NCBI GenBank assembly: GCA_024508935.1
Contig: JANINW010000011.1
Span: forward strand, 167,571 to 231,570
Direction of reading: 5' to 3'
DNA from: Flavipsychrobacter sp.
GTDB lineage: Bacteria; Bacteroidota; Bacteroidia; Chitinophagales; Chitinophagaceae
DNA: 64,000 nt
Under the pieces are notes generated by a model. That model had not been told where the DNA came from. It worked only from the letters and a program-made list of their open reading frames with translations, and made no database searches. Shown here in pieces: positions 43,783 through 53,800 of the stretch (position 1 is the stretch's first letter; each line of letters opens with the position of its first letter). The translations under genes were made by a program, and so were the position numbers.

Positions 43783-45807
43783 TTAGTTAGACACTTTACG
43801 GATCTTATCCAGTTTTATCAGGTAATTATCATCAGTAGTCAATTTGATAATATATACACCGTTTGGAAGATTGCCTATATTGATATCTTTTGCATGCTGT
43901 ACATTCATCAGTTGTTTTCCGTCCACACTGCTGATAGATGCATTTACATTCATAGGAGCATTGATATGAATTACATCAGTAGCAGGGTTAGGGAAGATAT
44001 TGATCTCTTTAGCACTATTGGTATTGTTGATACCTGTGTTGTCAATTTCAACCCTAACTATCGGAGACATGCGTTTACATCCGCCATTAGAAACTTCTAC
44101 GCTGTAGTCACCGCTTTGCTGCGGGATGAAGTAGAAATTCGTTTCACCTGTAATTGGAGTAGTTGAATTGATATACCATTGATAACTTACATAGTTTGCA
44201 GCTGTCATCAGTGTATTACCGTTTTTATTTACTAAAGGTGATGGAGGAGCAACCTGTTGTATGTTAACACCCGGAGATGTTGCTTTACAACTGAACTTAG
44301 TAGTGATAACATTGTAGTTACCGGCTATTTTAGCATAGATAGAAGCATTGGTTTCGCCAGGTATATCAGCACCATTGAACCTCCATTGGTAGGTAGCACC
44401 CGATATGTTAGCGTTAGCGCTTATCTGCACACTGTCGTTATCGCAGAAGTTGGCACTGGTAGCAGGCGTAACTGTTGGCTGTGGCATAGCCAGGTTATCT
44501 ATACGTAAGATAGGAGATGTATTGCTGCATGCGCCGCTATCTACCTGTACTGTGTAGTCGCCTGCTGCAGTTGCTGTATATGATGCGCCTGTTGCTGCCG
44601 GTACTATATTAGCAGTATTCAATTTCCATCTATAGGTATAACCTGTACCCGTCGTTGCATTCAGCAAGGTATTGATAACGCCACCACCGCAATACACGGT
44701 AGGTCCCGCTGCAGTAATGTTAGCCAGTGGTGAAGACCGCATGGTTATTACCATTGTATCATCGCCATTAACCGTATCTGCCAATCCATTGGGGTTTGAA
44801 GTATATATTTTAATAGTACGAGGAATGTTTGCAAAGTTTACATTGCCCAATGTAACAGTAGCGAAATTACCGGCCACACTACCCATGGTATCTATCATGG
44901 TAGTATAATTCACCGGTGTTTGCACCACGCCATCTACTATCCAGTTAACTGTTACGTTGTTTATCTGGTTTTTACCAGCATTCTTAAGGCGTACCTGGAA
45001 GTTTTGGTTACCACTACAGAAAGGGGCTACAGGAGACACAAGGCCGTTTACAGCAGCGTTGTTAAATCCTTTTTTCTGTATTCCCCAGTAGTAGCTTTGG
45101 CCTGTAGCTGGGCGTGTACCCTGGATAGTAGTATTATTAAACACAGTGCTTGATGATGTAGGAGCAGTACCTGTGCTGCTTAATGTTTGCCAGTCAGAAG
45201 TAGATTTAGCAATACCTATTGCAGCACTTGATGCAAAACCAACAGCAGAGCCGCTTTCCTGTTTGTATAATAGTTCTACACCACCATCTTCATACAGCCT
45301 GTATTGGTAAGATATATACGTGCCTGGGGAACCAGACCAATTGGTCCAGTTTTTAAATTCTAATGTAAACAGCCTGTTAGGTGCAGAACCGGTTGTGAGG
45401 TATGATACCTGCCATCCCGAACCACCCATCGCATCACACCATCCTGCCATAACGCAAGGGGCAGTATAGGTAAAATAGCTTTGACTTGCTGGATAATAAT
45501 AGTAACTGCTGCTTGTGTTACCAAATTGCATCCAGCCATTGGTGATAGCAGTTACCGTAGTATATGTACTACCGCAAAATGTAAAAGGAAATCCTATAGG
45601 AATATTATCCCTGTAATCATCGTCATACCCCCCGTAATAGAAGGTAATGCTGGTGCCACCTGACAAATAGTTGTAAGTTTTTGACGATGCCGCAAAAGGA
45701 TAAGCTGCGGCTGTGGTTGGTTGCTGGGCTTTAGCAGCAAAGAACGAAAAGAACGTTGCTATACCAAGTAAAGCTTGTTTTGGTTTAAGTAAATGTTTAA
45801 AATTCAT
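43783..45807 (-). CDS. T9SS type A secreted adhesin-like protein, tandem paralogue 4
   Basis: 674 aa, closest to paralogue 3. Signal peptide to FFAAKAQ. The head carries NIPIGFPFTFCGSTYTTVTAITNGWMQFGN, APCVMAGWCDAMGGSG, YEDGGVELLYKQE and AAIGIAKSTSDWQTL. The shared block from about 250 (FNNAAVNGLVSPVAPFCSGNQNFQVRLKN) and the Ig-like region are nearly the same as in paralogue 3 (LAMPQPTVTPATSANFCDND is identical). T9SS domain NIFPNPATDVIHINAP to KLDKIRKVSN. The 255-bp region upstream is AT-rich with no other feature recognised. Likely a cell-surface protein. Confidence 0.88.
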   Translation of the reverse strand: MNFKHLLKPKQALLGIATFFSFFAAKAQQPTTAAAYPFAASSKTYNYLSGGTSITFYYGGYDDDYRDNIPIGFPFTFCGSTYTTVTAITNGWMQFGNTSSSYYYYPASQSYFTYTAPCVMAGWCDAMGGSGWQVSYLTTGSAPNRLFTLEFKNWTNWSGSPGTYISYQYRLYEDGGVELLYKQESGSAVGFASSAAIGIAKSTSDWQTLSSTGTAPTSSSTVFNNTTIQGTRPATGQSYYWGIQKKGFNNAAVNGLVSPVAPFCSGNQNFQVRLKNAGKNQINNVTVNWIVDGVVQTPVNYTTMIDTMGSVAGNFATVTLGNVNFANIPRTIKIYTSNPNGLADTVNGDDTMVITMRSSPLANITAAGPTVYCGGGVINTLLNATTGTGYTYRWKLNTANIVPAATGASYTATAAGDYTVQVDSGACSNTSPILRIDNLAMPQPTVTPATSANFCDNDSVQISANANISGATYQWRFNGADIPGETNASIYAKIAGNYNVITTKFSCKATSPGVNIQQVAPPSPLVNKNGNTLMTAANYVSYQWYINSTTPITGETNFYFIPQQSGDYSVEVSNGGCKRMSPIVRVEIDNTGINNTNSAKEINIFPNPATDVIHINAPMNVNASISSVDGKQLMNVQHAKDINIGNLPNGVYIIKLTTDDNYLIKLDKIRKVSN

Positions 45808-46062
45808 ATAGGATAGTTTGCATTAACTAATTATTGTAGTGTATTACCAGTCGTAAATTAAGTTTTTTTTATGATTTTAAGAAAATCTTAATCAATAAAA
45901 CACATTTTATTTAAACTTAAATCCCGCACTTTAATATGCATTATGCACTTTACTTCACGACGGTTATATGCTATGAATAGCAACATACGTAAGATGCATC
46001 ATATTGCTGCTCTTATTAAATAAACAAATAACAGCCAGTTAAGCATCAAATATAATAGACTG

Positions 46063-46500
46063 TTAATAATTTAATATATAAAAATTGTCTATACCTTCAG
46101 GTCGACCTAAACTAACCTTTCGTGTTATACAGTAGCCGATTGCCCTTTTTAGTTTTAAAAAGGTATCAGGTTTGCATATATATAAGTTCGCCCCGTTTTT
46201 ATAGGCAGATGTGATATGTTGCTGATCTGACGAGGTCGAGAATATAACAATGGGTACAGCATTCAACTCCTGCCTAGTCCTGATCTCTTTCAGTGCAGTC
46301 ATACCATCTTTTTTAGGCATATTCAGATCCAGGAATATTATATCCGGCAAAGGCATACTAGAGAGCTTTGAAAACAATACTTCTCCGTTCCCCGCAACCT
46401 CCACTTTATGGGTAGCGTCTATCTCATGCAAAGCCTCTTTAAATAAGAAACTATCATCATCATCGTCTTCGGCCAGCAATATGGTGTAGGTGGTACTCAT
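46063..46500 (-). CDS. Single-domain response regulator
   Basis: 145 aa from the ATG at 46500 (MSTTYTILLAEDDDDD); the ORF track adds four upstream codons. A CheY-like receiver without output domain: acidic pocket AEDDDDDSF, phosphoacceptor Asp in IIFLDLNMPKKDG (about residue 63), Thr/Ser in IVIFSTSSDQQ and Lys in LYICKPDTF. Receivers of this Rcp1-like type often act in phosphorelays with hybrid kinases. It is divergent from a NarL-type regulator and histidine kinase, so it may be part of the same circuit; a palindrome lies between them. Confidence 0.9.
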   Translation of the reverse strand: MSTTYTILLAEDDDDDSFLFKEALHEIDATHKVEVAGNGEVLFSKLSSMPLPDIIFLDLNMPKKDGMTALKEIRTRQELNAVPIVIFSTSSDQQHITSAYKNGANLYICKPDTFLKLKRAIGYCITRKVSLGRPEGIDNFYILNY

Positions 46501-46543
46501 CTTATCATACATGAAAAATGAAAAAGAGGATTATAGGTGATGC

Positions 46544-46551
46544 CAAAATTA
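46544..46551 (-). promoter_or_regulatory. -7 box of the single-domain regulator gene
   Basis: Minus strand TAATTTTG, a perfect TAnnTTTG match, 44 bp before the ATG at 46500. The palindrome at 46574-46591 covers its -33 region. Confidence 0.5.
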
Positions 46552-46573
46552 GCAGTTCAAACCCGCGTAGCTT

Positions 46574-46591
46574 ATCAGGGATTTCCCTGAT
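46574..46591. promoter_or_regulatory. Perfect palindrome between divergent regulator genes (candidate operator)
   Basis: ATCAGGGA-TT-TCCCTGAT has 8-bp perfect arms and a 2-bp centre. It sits 74 bp from one start codon and 67 bp from the other, and overlaps the -33 region of the leftward promoter. The 2-nt centre argues for a protein-binding site rather than a hairpin, despite the T-run after it. Confidence 0.55.
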
Positions 46592-46657
46592 TTTTGCCCG
46601 TGAATATTGATAGTAACTGCACCGGTACTATTTTTAAGGGCGAAAACAAAACAAAGA

Positions 46658-47332
46658 ATGCCCGAAAAAATTAAGGTCTATCATCTTGAGGATTATAAAA
46701 TTATGCGCGAAGGCGTAAAGTTTTTGTTGTCGAAAGATGACGAAATAGAAATGGTAGGTGGCTCTAAGACTGCAGATGAAGTATATAGTTACCTCGATAA
46801 AAATAAAGTAGATGTACTGATACTGGACATATACCTCGATGGCCTGGATGTAAAGACAGTAGATGGTTTTGAGGTTTGCTCTACCGTGCATAAAAAATAC
46901 CCCGATGTAAAAGTAATAGCCCACTCAGTATACGATGATGCCGACCGTGTAGCAAGAATCATGAATGCAGGTGCGGTGGGGTTTGTGTCAAAAAAATCAG
47001 GGTATGAAGAACTTGTACATGCGATAAAAGTTGCATATACCGGAAAGAAGTATATTTGTATCGAGACCTCTAAAAAACTTAAAAACCTGAATGAGTTCCT
47101 GGAGGGAATGGTGGATACACTCCGTTCTGAAAATGAGTTTTTCTCTAACCGGGAAAAGGAAGTTTTGGAGCTGCTGGCTAAAGGTTATTCATCAAAAGAT
47201 ATAGCTAAAGAGTTGTTTATAACAGAACGCACCGTAGAAACGCACCGTAAGAATATGGTTGAGAAAGCAAAAGTGAAGAACACGGTTGAATTAGTAGCTT
47301 ATGCTTCCTCCCGGGGCTTTATAAAGTCTTAA
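46658..47332 (+). CDS. NarL/FixJ-type response regulator
   Basis: 224 aa from the ATG at 46658 (MPEKIKVYHLEDY); the longer ORF start at 46607 adds an implausible N-terminus. Receiver domain: YHLEDYKIMREG, phosphoacceptor Asp in VLILDIYLDGL, HSVYDDADR and Lys in GFVSKKSGYEEL. The output is a LuxR-type HTH: FFSNREKEVLELLAKGYSSKDIAKELFITERTVETHRKNMVEKAKVKNTVEL. It directly precedes the histidine kinase gene with no spacer, so the two form a two-component pair. The palindrome upstream is a candidate binding site for this protein or a related regulator. Confidence 0.93.
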   Translation: MPEKIKVYHLEDYKIMREGVKFLLSKDDEIEMVGGSKTADEVYSYLDKNKVDVLILDIYLDGLDVKTVDGFEVCSTVHKKYPDVKVIAHSVYDDADRVARIMNAGAVGFVSKKSGYEELVHAIKVAYTGKKYICIETSKKLKNLNEFLEGMVDTLRSENEFFSNREKEVLELLAKGYSSKDIAKELFITERTVETHRKNMVEKAKVKNTVELVAYASSRGFIKS

Positions 47333-48412
47333 ATGAAAAATTTACCAGATTATTTTAAGGGCATTTTGAAAATAGGCCAGCTGTCTACCGATGGCGTGTT
47401 CGTTTATGATCTTGCCGATAAACGGTTTACATACCTGAACGAGGCATTTTCAGAAATATTCGAGGCTACAAATGAAACATTTAAAGCACAGGCCTCTATT
47501 GTATTGCAGTACATTCTGTCAGAAGATACTTTCTACCTCAATTCAAGATATGAAGACTTGCTGACAACGGGTTGCATCAGCAATACAGAATTCAGGATGC
47601 AACTGCCTGGTGGTTTGCATAAACATGTCTCCTGCGATGCTTACCTGATGGATGATCACCAAACCATAATAGGCTTTGTAAAAGATGTAACAAATGCTAA
47701 AAAGCATGAAGACTATATCATCGATTACGGTGCCAGGAAAGACACCTTGTTGGATATGGTGACGCACAATCTTATGGGTCCGCTCAATCTTTCCAAGAAT
47801 GTTTTGGGATGGATACAAAAGAGCATTACCAATGATTCTGATACCCAATTGCTCAGTGAACAGCTGCACCTGATGCAGGAATCAACTCAGCAATGTATTG
47901 ATATTGTTACCGATTTCCTGAAGGAAGAGCATCTTGAATCGGAAAGTATTTACGTACGCAAAACGCGGTTTGATGTGATTGACCGTATCAATGCGATATT
48001 GGAAAAATTGAAGCAAACTAATAAGGATAAAGTATTCAGGCTGGTAACGCATCTGCAAAACCTGAACATCAGCAGCGATGCTGTGAAGTTCTTCCAGATC
48101 ATACATAACATAGTTTCCAATGCCATTAAGTTTACCCCTGAAGATGGTGAGATAGAAATTGTGCTGAATGAAGCAGAAGATCATTATATCATAAGCATTT
48201 CAGATAACGGCATTGGTATACCAGATCATTTAAAACCTTTCATTTTCGACCGGCGTACCAGTGCGGGCAGGGCAGGGCTCAGGGGCGATAAATCGAATGG
48301 TGTCGGCCTGTCTATCATTAAGCGGTTGGTAGAAATAATGGAAGGGCAAATATGGTTTGAAAGCACTGAGAATGTAGGTACTACCTTCTATGTAAAGCTG
48401 CCTAAAGAGTAG
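47333..48412 (+). CDS. PAS domain sensor histidine kinase
   Basis: 359-aa cytoplasmic kinase; no membrane segment is visible, so it senses an internal signal. Residues about 10-125 form a PAS/PAC domain (DGVFVYDLADKRFTYLNEAFSEIF to IGFVKDVTNAKKHEDYI). The H-box is LLDMVTHNLMGPLNLSKNVL, where the usual SHELRTPL is modified, as in several Bacteroidota kinases. The HATPase domain has the N-box IIHNIVSNAIKFT, G1 ISDNGIGIPDHL, F-box FIFDRRTSAGR and G2 NGVGLSIIKRLVE. The ATG follows the regulator's stop codon without a gap. Partner: the NarL-type regulator immediately upstream. Confidence 0.93.
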   Translation: MKNLPDYFKGILKIGQLSTDGVFVYDLADKRFTYLNEAFSEIFEATNETFKAQASIVLQYILSEDTFYLNSRYEDLLTTGCISNTEFRMQLPGGLHKHVSCDAYLMDDHQTIIGFVKDVTNAKKHEDYIIDYGARKDTLLDMVTHNLMGPLNLSKNVLGWIQKSITNDSDTQLLSEQLHLMQESTQQCIDIVTDFLKEEHLESESIYVRKTRFDVIDRINAILEKLKQTNKDKVFRLVTHLQNLNISSDAVKFFQIIHNIVSNAIKFTPEDGEIEIVLNEAEDHYIISISDNGIGIPDHLKPFIFDRRTSAGRAGLRGDKSNGVGLSIIKRLVEIMEGQIWFESTENVGTTFYVKLPKE

Positions 48413-48422
48413 ATTCTCTGCC

Positions 48423-48785
48423 CTATTTGGCGTTTTTCTTTTTATAGGTAAGGAATATCATTATTTCGCCCAATTCTTCAGCTGTTACTTTAGTATCCGG
48501 CATATCGGCTTCGTGCTGTGCATTAGAAACACGCAGTTCATAACCTTTTAACTGGTCGGGCGAAAAGTCGGGAATGATCTCTTTCTTTCTTACAAAACTA
48601 CTGTGGCATTTTGCACAGTTCATATCATACAATATTCGTCCTTTGTCACACTGTTTTATAAATTCCTGTTTTACTTCCGGCAGCATCTCTTTCGGAAATT
48701 CGTAGGCTATCTTCTTTTGTGCTGTGCAGGGAAATTTGGTAAATACTATTGCTGTAATCAGCAATGCCTGTTTTAATAATTTCAT
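48423..48785 (-). CDS. Small c-type cytochrome
   Basis: 120 aa from the ATG at 48785 (MKLLKQALL), 7 bp after the stop of the upstream peroxidase gene; the ORF track's start at 48809 lies inside that gene. Signal peptide to PCTAQ. A single haem site, NCAKCHSSF (CXXCH), follows KGRILYDMNC, and MPDTKVTAEELGEIMIFLTY gives the distal Met region typical of class I cytochromes. Likely periplasmic electron carrier. The close spacing suggests that it donates electrons to the di-haem peroxidase encoded just upstream. Confidence 0.88.
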   Translation of the reverse strand: MKLLKQALLITAIVFTKFPCTAQKKIAYEFPKEMLPEVKQEFIKQCDKGRILYDMNCAKCHSSFVRKKEIIPDFSPDQLKGYELRVSNAQHEADMPDTKVTAEELGEIMIFLTYKKKNAK

Positions 48786-48792
48786 CTTGTGT

Positions 48793-50718
48793 TTAATATG
48801 CTCCGCCAACTTTCCTGTTATTCAGAGCCTTAATAGTGGATGCAGGAAGTTTGTCCGGTGCTTTTTCAAAATTTATTTTTTCATTCAGGCTGCCTATAAA
48901 AGCAATTAGCTTACTTTTCTCCGGTTGGGTAAGATGGAGTGAATCTGACGATAAAGTTTGGTTAGGAACCTGCAAACCCTTACCTGCTCCTCCGCCTGTG
49001 TTATAAAACTCTATTACCTGCTCCATAGTTTTAAATACACCGTTATGCATGTATGGCTTGGTGTACATGCTATTTCTTACCGTGCCGGTACGAAAGGCAT
49101 TTAAGGTTTCAGTTGCAGGATTCACATTATATCGTCCCTGGTCGGGGCTTAGGTGTTTATAAGCAGTGTCTTGCGGTACACCCAATACTTCAAATTCCGA
49201 TCCTATATATGGCGGCTTTACTCCATTAAACTGAGGTACAAAATGACAAGTAGCACATTGCGCTTTGCTCATAAAAATATTGAAGCCCTCTTTCGCTTCT
49301 GTACTTAGTGCCGCATGGTTATTCATTGCCTCATCAAAAGGCGAACTACCATTACTGAATTTGCAATAATAGTAAGTGATGGCTGCAGAAATATGTTCGA
49401 AGCACACTTCTTTTTCCTGTGGGGTATATTTAAGCAGGCGGGTGAACCCTTCTCTATATTCTTTGCAGCTCATTATCTTTTCAAGTATTTCTTTTTCCTC
49501 ACCGCCCATTTCAGCATTACTGGTAATAACCCCTTTGGTTTGGTTTTGAAGACTTATATGTTTTCCATCCAGCATTACCAGGTGGTTATATTCAGCATTT
49601 AAAAGTGTTGGCGTATTTCTTGCCAAATGATTATTATGATCGTAATGCAGTGCCGTAGCTGTATTGGTATCTGTAAAATACTCCGCAGGTTTGTGGCAGG
49701 AAGCGCAACTGCGCAGGTTGTTGCCTGATAATATAGGGTCGTAGAAAAGTAATTTGCCCAACCTGTCTATTTCCGCCAGTGCCGCTGTATCTGTTACACG
49801 TAGGAAAATGCCTTTTGCATTCTGACCGTTATAGACATCTTTGCTGAAAATGGAATTAGCTTTTTTATTTAATGAATAATCTATCATGTTGTGAGATACT
49901 ACATGATATTGGTTGATCATTTGCTGGTTAATTGCATAAAGCGGATTGATATAGTCTTTTATAAAGCTATAGTGGTCGAATTTTGATAGGTCAGTAGGTT
50001 GTGTAAATGTATACTTTACAGCTGCGGCATATAAGTCTAAATACGGTTTGGTGAGCGGAGTAGTTGTATAGTCTTCATTGAAAGCTCTATAGATATTATT
50101 AACTGATGCCATCATGTCTCTCAGCTCAGGTATTACCTGGTTTGCATCGGGGGATTCAAACCCGGTGGTGTATATAGCCGCCAGGTTTAGCAGGTATAGC
50201 CTGTTGCATAGAAAGAAGTGATGGAATGTATTTAGTTCCTGTGTTATTGAATCGGCACTATAAGCTGCTGTTGCAGATAGCGCAGCATTTATAAGAGCCT
50301 TAAGCGAGTCTTTAGATGGATGTTCTTCATCCAGGTATAAAAAAGCAAGTGTCAGACCTGCACCTTCACGTTTATATGGCTTTTCAAATTTTTCAAACAC
50401 TTCTGTTTCCCATTCTACAGGAAGGGGGCCATTCAGCCGTTTGTAAACAGTAGGTTCCAGGTAACGCAGCCAGAAATCGGCACGTTTCAAAACTATTCGA
50501 GCTTGGTTGATATGTTGTTTTATCCTGGCGATAGCTGTCGTATCTTCAAGATTGCTTTCGCTTATTATATCCAGCAATATGCGTTGTTCTGTTTCATAAT
50601 TATTAAGGCCGGTAGCGTATACCGACCTATAGGTTTCAGCGTTATCACTATTCTTGAATGAAATAGTCAGTATGGCAATGGCCAGTATTAGAAACAGTGG
50701 TGTAAATGTTTTATTCAT
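48793..50718 (-). CDS. Di-haem cytochrome c peroxidase with N-terminal helical domain
   Basis: 641 aa with an N-terminal signal or anchor (LFLILAIAILTISF). Residues about 30-310 are helical (VLKRADFWLRYLEPTVYKRLNGPLPVEWETEVFEKFEKP), an imelysin-like extension that recurs in Bacteroidota peroxidases. Residues about 320-620 match the MauG/CcpA family: low-potential haem site LRSCASCHKPAEYF, then NTPTLLNAEYN, and the second haem site KAQCATCHFVPQF, with PYMHNGVFKTMEQVIEFYN near the end. It would reduce hydrogen peroxide or oxidise a partner in the periplasm. Encoded between a PhoX/phytase-like gene and a small cytochrome c gene. Confidence 0.9.
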   Translation of the reverse strand: MNKTFTPLFLILAIAILTISFKNSDNAETYRSVYATGLNNYETEQRILLDIISESNLEDTTAIARIKQHINQARIVLKRADFWLRYLEPTVYKRLNGPLPVEWETEVFEKFEKPYKREGAGLTLAFLYLDEEHPSKDSLKALINAALSATAAYSADSITQELNTFHHFFLCNRLYLLNLAAIYTTGFESPDANQVIPELRDMMASVNNIYRAFNEDYTTTPLTKPYLDLYAAAVKYTFTQPTDLSKFDHYSFIKDYINPLYAINQQMINQYHVVSHNMIDYSLNKKANSIFSKDVYNGQNAKGIFLRVTDTAALAEIDRLGKLLFYDPILSGNNLRSCASCHKPAEYFTDTNTATALHYDHNNHLARNTPTLLNAEYNHLVMLDGKHISLQNQTKGVITSNAEMGGEEKEILEKIMSCKEYREGFTRLLKYTPQEKEVCFEHISAAITYYYCKFSNGSSPFDEAMNNHAALSTEAKEGFNIFMSKAQCATCHFVPQFNGVKPPYIGSEFEVLGVPQDTAYKHLSPDQGRYNVNPATETLNAFRTGTVRNSMYTKPYMHNGVFKTMEQVIEFYNTGGGAGKGLQVPNQTLSSDSLHLTQPEKSKLIAFIGSLNEKINFEKAPDKLPASTIKALNNRKVGGAY

Positions 50719-50810
50719 ATCGCGTCGCTCTATCCTTTATTGCTTTTAAAAATTCAACAAGGGTGCGTCCGGAAACGCACCCTGTTGAATTCTAATTACC
50801 AGTTGAATGC

Positions 50811-53800
50811 TTAGTGCATCACAACCATTTTTATTTTACTTACATCATTACCGCAAACAACCTGTACGAAATAGATACCATTTTGAAGGGTAGAAGTATT
50901 CAGGTTTATTTGTTGTTCACCGCTGGTAAGGTTCTTTTCGATACCGGAAAGCACCATTTTGCCTTGAACATCATATACCGTAACCACTACATGCTCATCC
51001 TTTTTCAGGTTAACTGCTACGGTAGCAGCATTGCCGGTAGGGTTAGGGTACAGTTTTACAGACGTATATGAACCATTTGTTTTAGAAACATTGGTTGGGT
51101 CTGTACCTAAACCTTGTATAGCAAAATTGTATGCAGACTCATCCTTGTCGTCATTAGCAATGTTTATAGTAGCTGTACGCATACCTATAGCAGTAGGGGC
51201 AAATTGCACCGTAATGCTTTGTGAAGCTGCGGCTGCTATACTTAATGGGAATGTTGGTGCACTAACCAATGTGAATTCGGCTGCATTATTTCCTGAGAAA
51301 GTAATACCTGTTACTTTCAGCGAACCGGCACCCGTATTTTGTATAACGAATGTTTTTGTCTGGTTGTTGCCGGTATTTACATTGCCGAAATCTGTATTGT
51401 TGGCTGCACCAGGCGTAACGTCGTTATTCGCAATATTGATGCTGTTGCCTTGTACATTGATTTCCGGCGATACACCTAAACCTTGCAGTACAAAATCATA
51501 AGGCCTTTCATTAAAGTCATTATTGGCAATTACCATTGTTGCAGTGCGTGCGCCGTCAATAGCCGGGGCAAACTGAACTGTAATGGTTTGTGTGCCATTC
51601 GCACTTATTGTCAGCGGGAAGGTTGGCGGTGTTACCAGGCTGAATTCGCTTGCATTCACACCTGTGAAGCTGATACCTGATACGGTAAGAGCGCCCGGGC
51701 CACCATTTTGAATAACAAATGTTTTGGTTGTACTGCTGCCTGAGTTCACAGAACCGAAATCGGTATTGTCGGTAGTGCTTGGTGTAGCATCACCATCAAC
51801 AATTGTTACGCTATTGCCCTGTACATTGATTTCAGGATTAGCATTATAAGTATCAGGGTTGTACATAGCCAGCAATTGCCCGCCTTCTACTACTTCGCCT
51901 GAGATACCATAGTGTGCCTGGTCGTTAATAAGGAACATGCCAGGGCCTAAGATACCTTGTACGTCTATCTGGCCGGTGGCTTCTTCATCTTGTGTAAGGA
52001 AGTTTGCAGAACCATTCAGGAAACGGGTGGTGTCGTGGCGGCCTACTTGTACCAAAGCATCTGTAGCTATTGTGTACTGCCATGTTTTACCAATGTGTGC
52101 ATTACCACCTACGTCTTCAACCAATATGATATGGCCATAATTATCTATTGCCATATTATCCAGCATTTGCTGTCCTTCCGAACCATCTAATACCGCTGTG
52201 ATAGTACCACCTGCACTAGGGTTGGTAATGTTGTTGAAGCGTACTCTCCACAAACGACTGTTGCTGCCGAATGCATTGGTAGTGTTAAAGTACAGGTCGT
52301 TAGGATTAGAAGGGTCCCATGCTGCATCTTCAGGGCGCAGGAACTGGGTAACACCTATATTGTTACTGTTTGTATTGAGCGTAGTACCGGTCATATTGGT
52401 AACATTACCCAAATCTGCCAGTGTGAATGTGGTATTGGCAGCAGGTACGCTGGCATTTGTTTCTGTCAGTAAACCGGAAACTTTTATACCAAATAATTTA
52501 CCGTTGGTGAGGCCTGCTTTTTCAATTTCAGTACCCGATGTAGTTTTAGCACCTACGTATACATATACCTGGCCTGGTGTTGCATCATCTGTGCCCACAA
52601 CTATGGTAGAGTCACCTGAAGCTGGATTAGCTACCGCATTTTCCCAGGAGAATTTGCCTAAAGCAGGTAATTCATAGCTGGTGCCGGCATTAGGACCTGT
52701 TACTATGTGGGCAAATCCACGGCCTTCATTGCCATTTTCTTCACCGTTCATAAATATACGCTCCTGTGTACCTTTACCCGTAACGCTGTTATAATAAGCA
52801 GACACTTCAGGCATATCTGCAGAGCAGAAACGTGATAGCGCAGCAGATGCAGAAGGGAATGCACTGTTATAAGTAGTATAGCTGTTAGTAACGGGGCTCC
52901 AAAGGTTGATCCTTTGTATCAGGTCCTGGCCGCTTAAAACCGTTAAGTCTGATTTATTGATCACCCATTTTGAAACAAAAGCACCTGTTGAACCGTGTGC
53001 ACGTGCCACACCGGCTGTACCACCAAATTCGTGGTTCATTACAACTGTAAAAGTTCCATTACCATTATCAAATGCGCCCATACCATCCGGTGTACCGCAC
53101 ATTTTATATCCATTTACCACATCACCTGCAGTAATGATAGATGTGAAAGCTACGCCGGCTTTGAATGGTGTAAGATAGGGTGCCTGAGAACTGCTTTGAC
53201 CACTGGTACCCAGCGATAGAGTAGTGCCTATAAAATTGAAATTCTGTAGTTTGTTAGCGCCTTTAAGATTGTATTTAATTACATGGCTCAGGTTGGAAGT
53301 TGCAGTAGCCACACCATTTTCTGATGGTGAAGACTGGCCATAGTCATTATCATTACAAATAACAATTGTACTGTCGTTGATAATAGCAACGCCTTCTGCT
53401 TTGTCCAGCGCTGAAGGCCAGCTGTTAGCAAGCAGGTCCATGAAAAGCGTTTTCTTAACGGGTTTGATATTATTGTTAGCAAGGCCGGTAGAGTCAGTAA
53501 GTGCTTCCAGTGTAACACCGCTGTAAAGACCTGAAGTAACAGCTGTAGCCTGGTTGATATTGATCAGGTACATGCGTTTAATATCTGTTGTGCCGCGTGC
53601 AGCTGCTTCAAGTACCAGGAAGGTGCTGTCGTTAATAGCCGTCAGGTCGCCCAGTTTCCAGTCTTTTAAACGGATCTGGTTCGAACCGGTTCCGATAACA
53701 CCATCATTCAGGTAGGCAAACATGCGCATAGTGTTTGTTACAGGATCTATTTCCAGCAGCCTGTGTACCCTGGTTGCTTCACCAACTGAAGCGGTTGGGT

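Noticed and set aside
43723-44166. 147-aa plus-strand ORF
   Set aside because: It covers the terminator and T9SS domain of paralogue 4 in antisense; composition is shadow-like.
37443-45807. Invertible shufflon or phase-variable array
   Set aside because: All four genes point the same way with intact starts and terminators; no recombinase gene and no inverted recombination sites were found between them.
46574-46596. Rho-independent terminator between divergent regulators
   Set aside because: The hairpin would have a 2-nt loop and there is no plus-strand gene upstream to terminate; an operator is the better reading.
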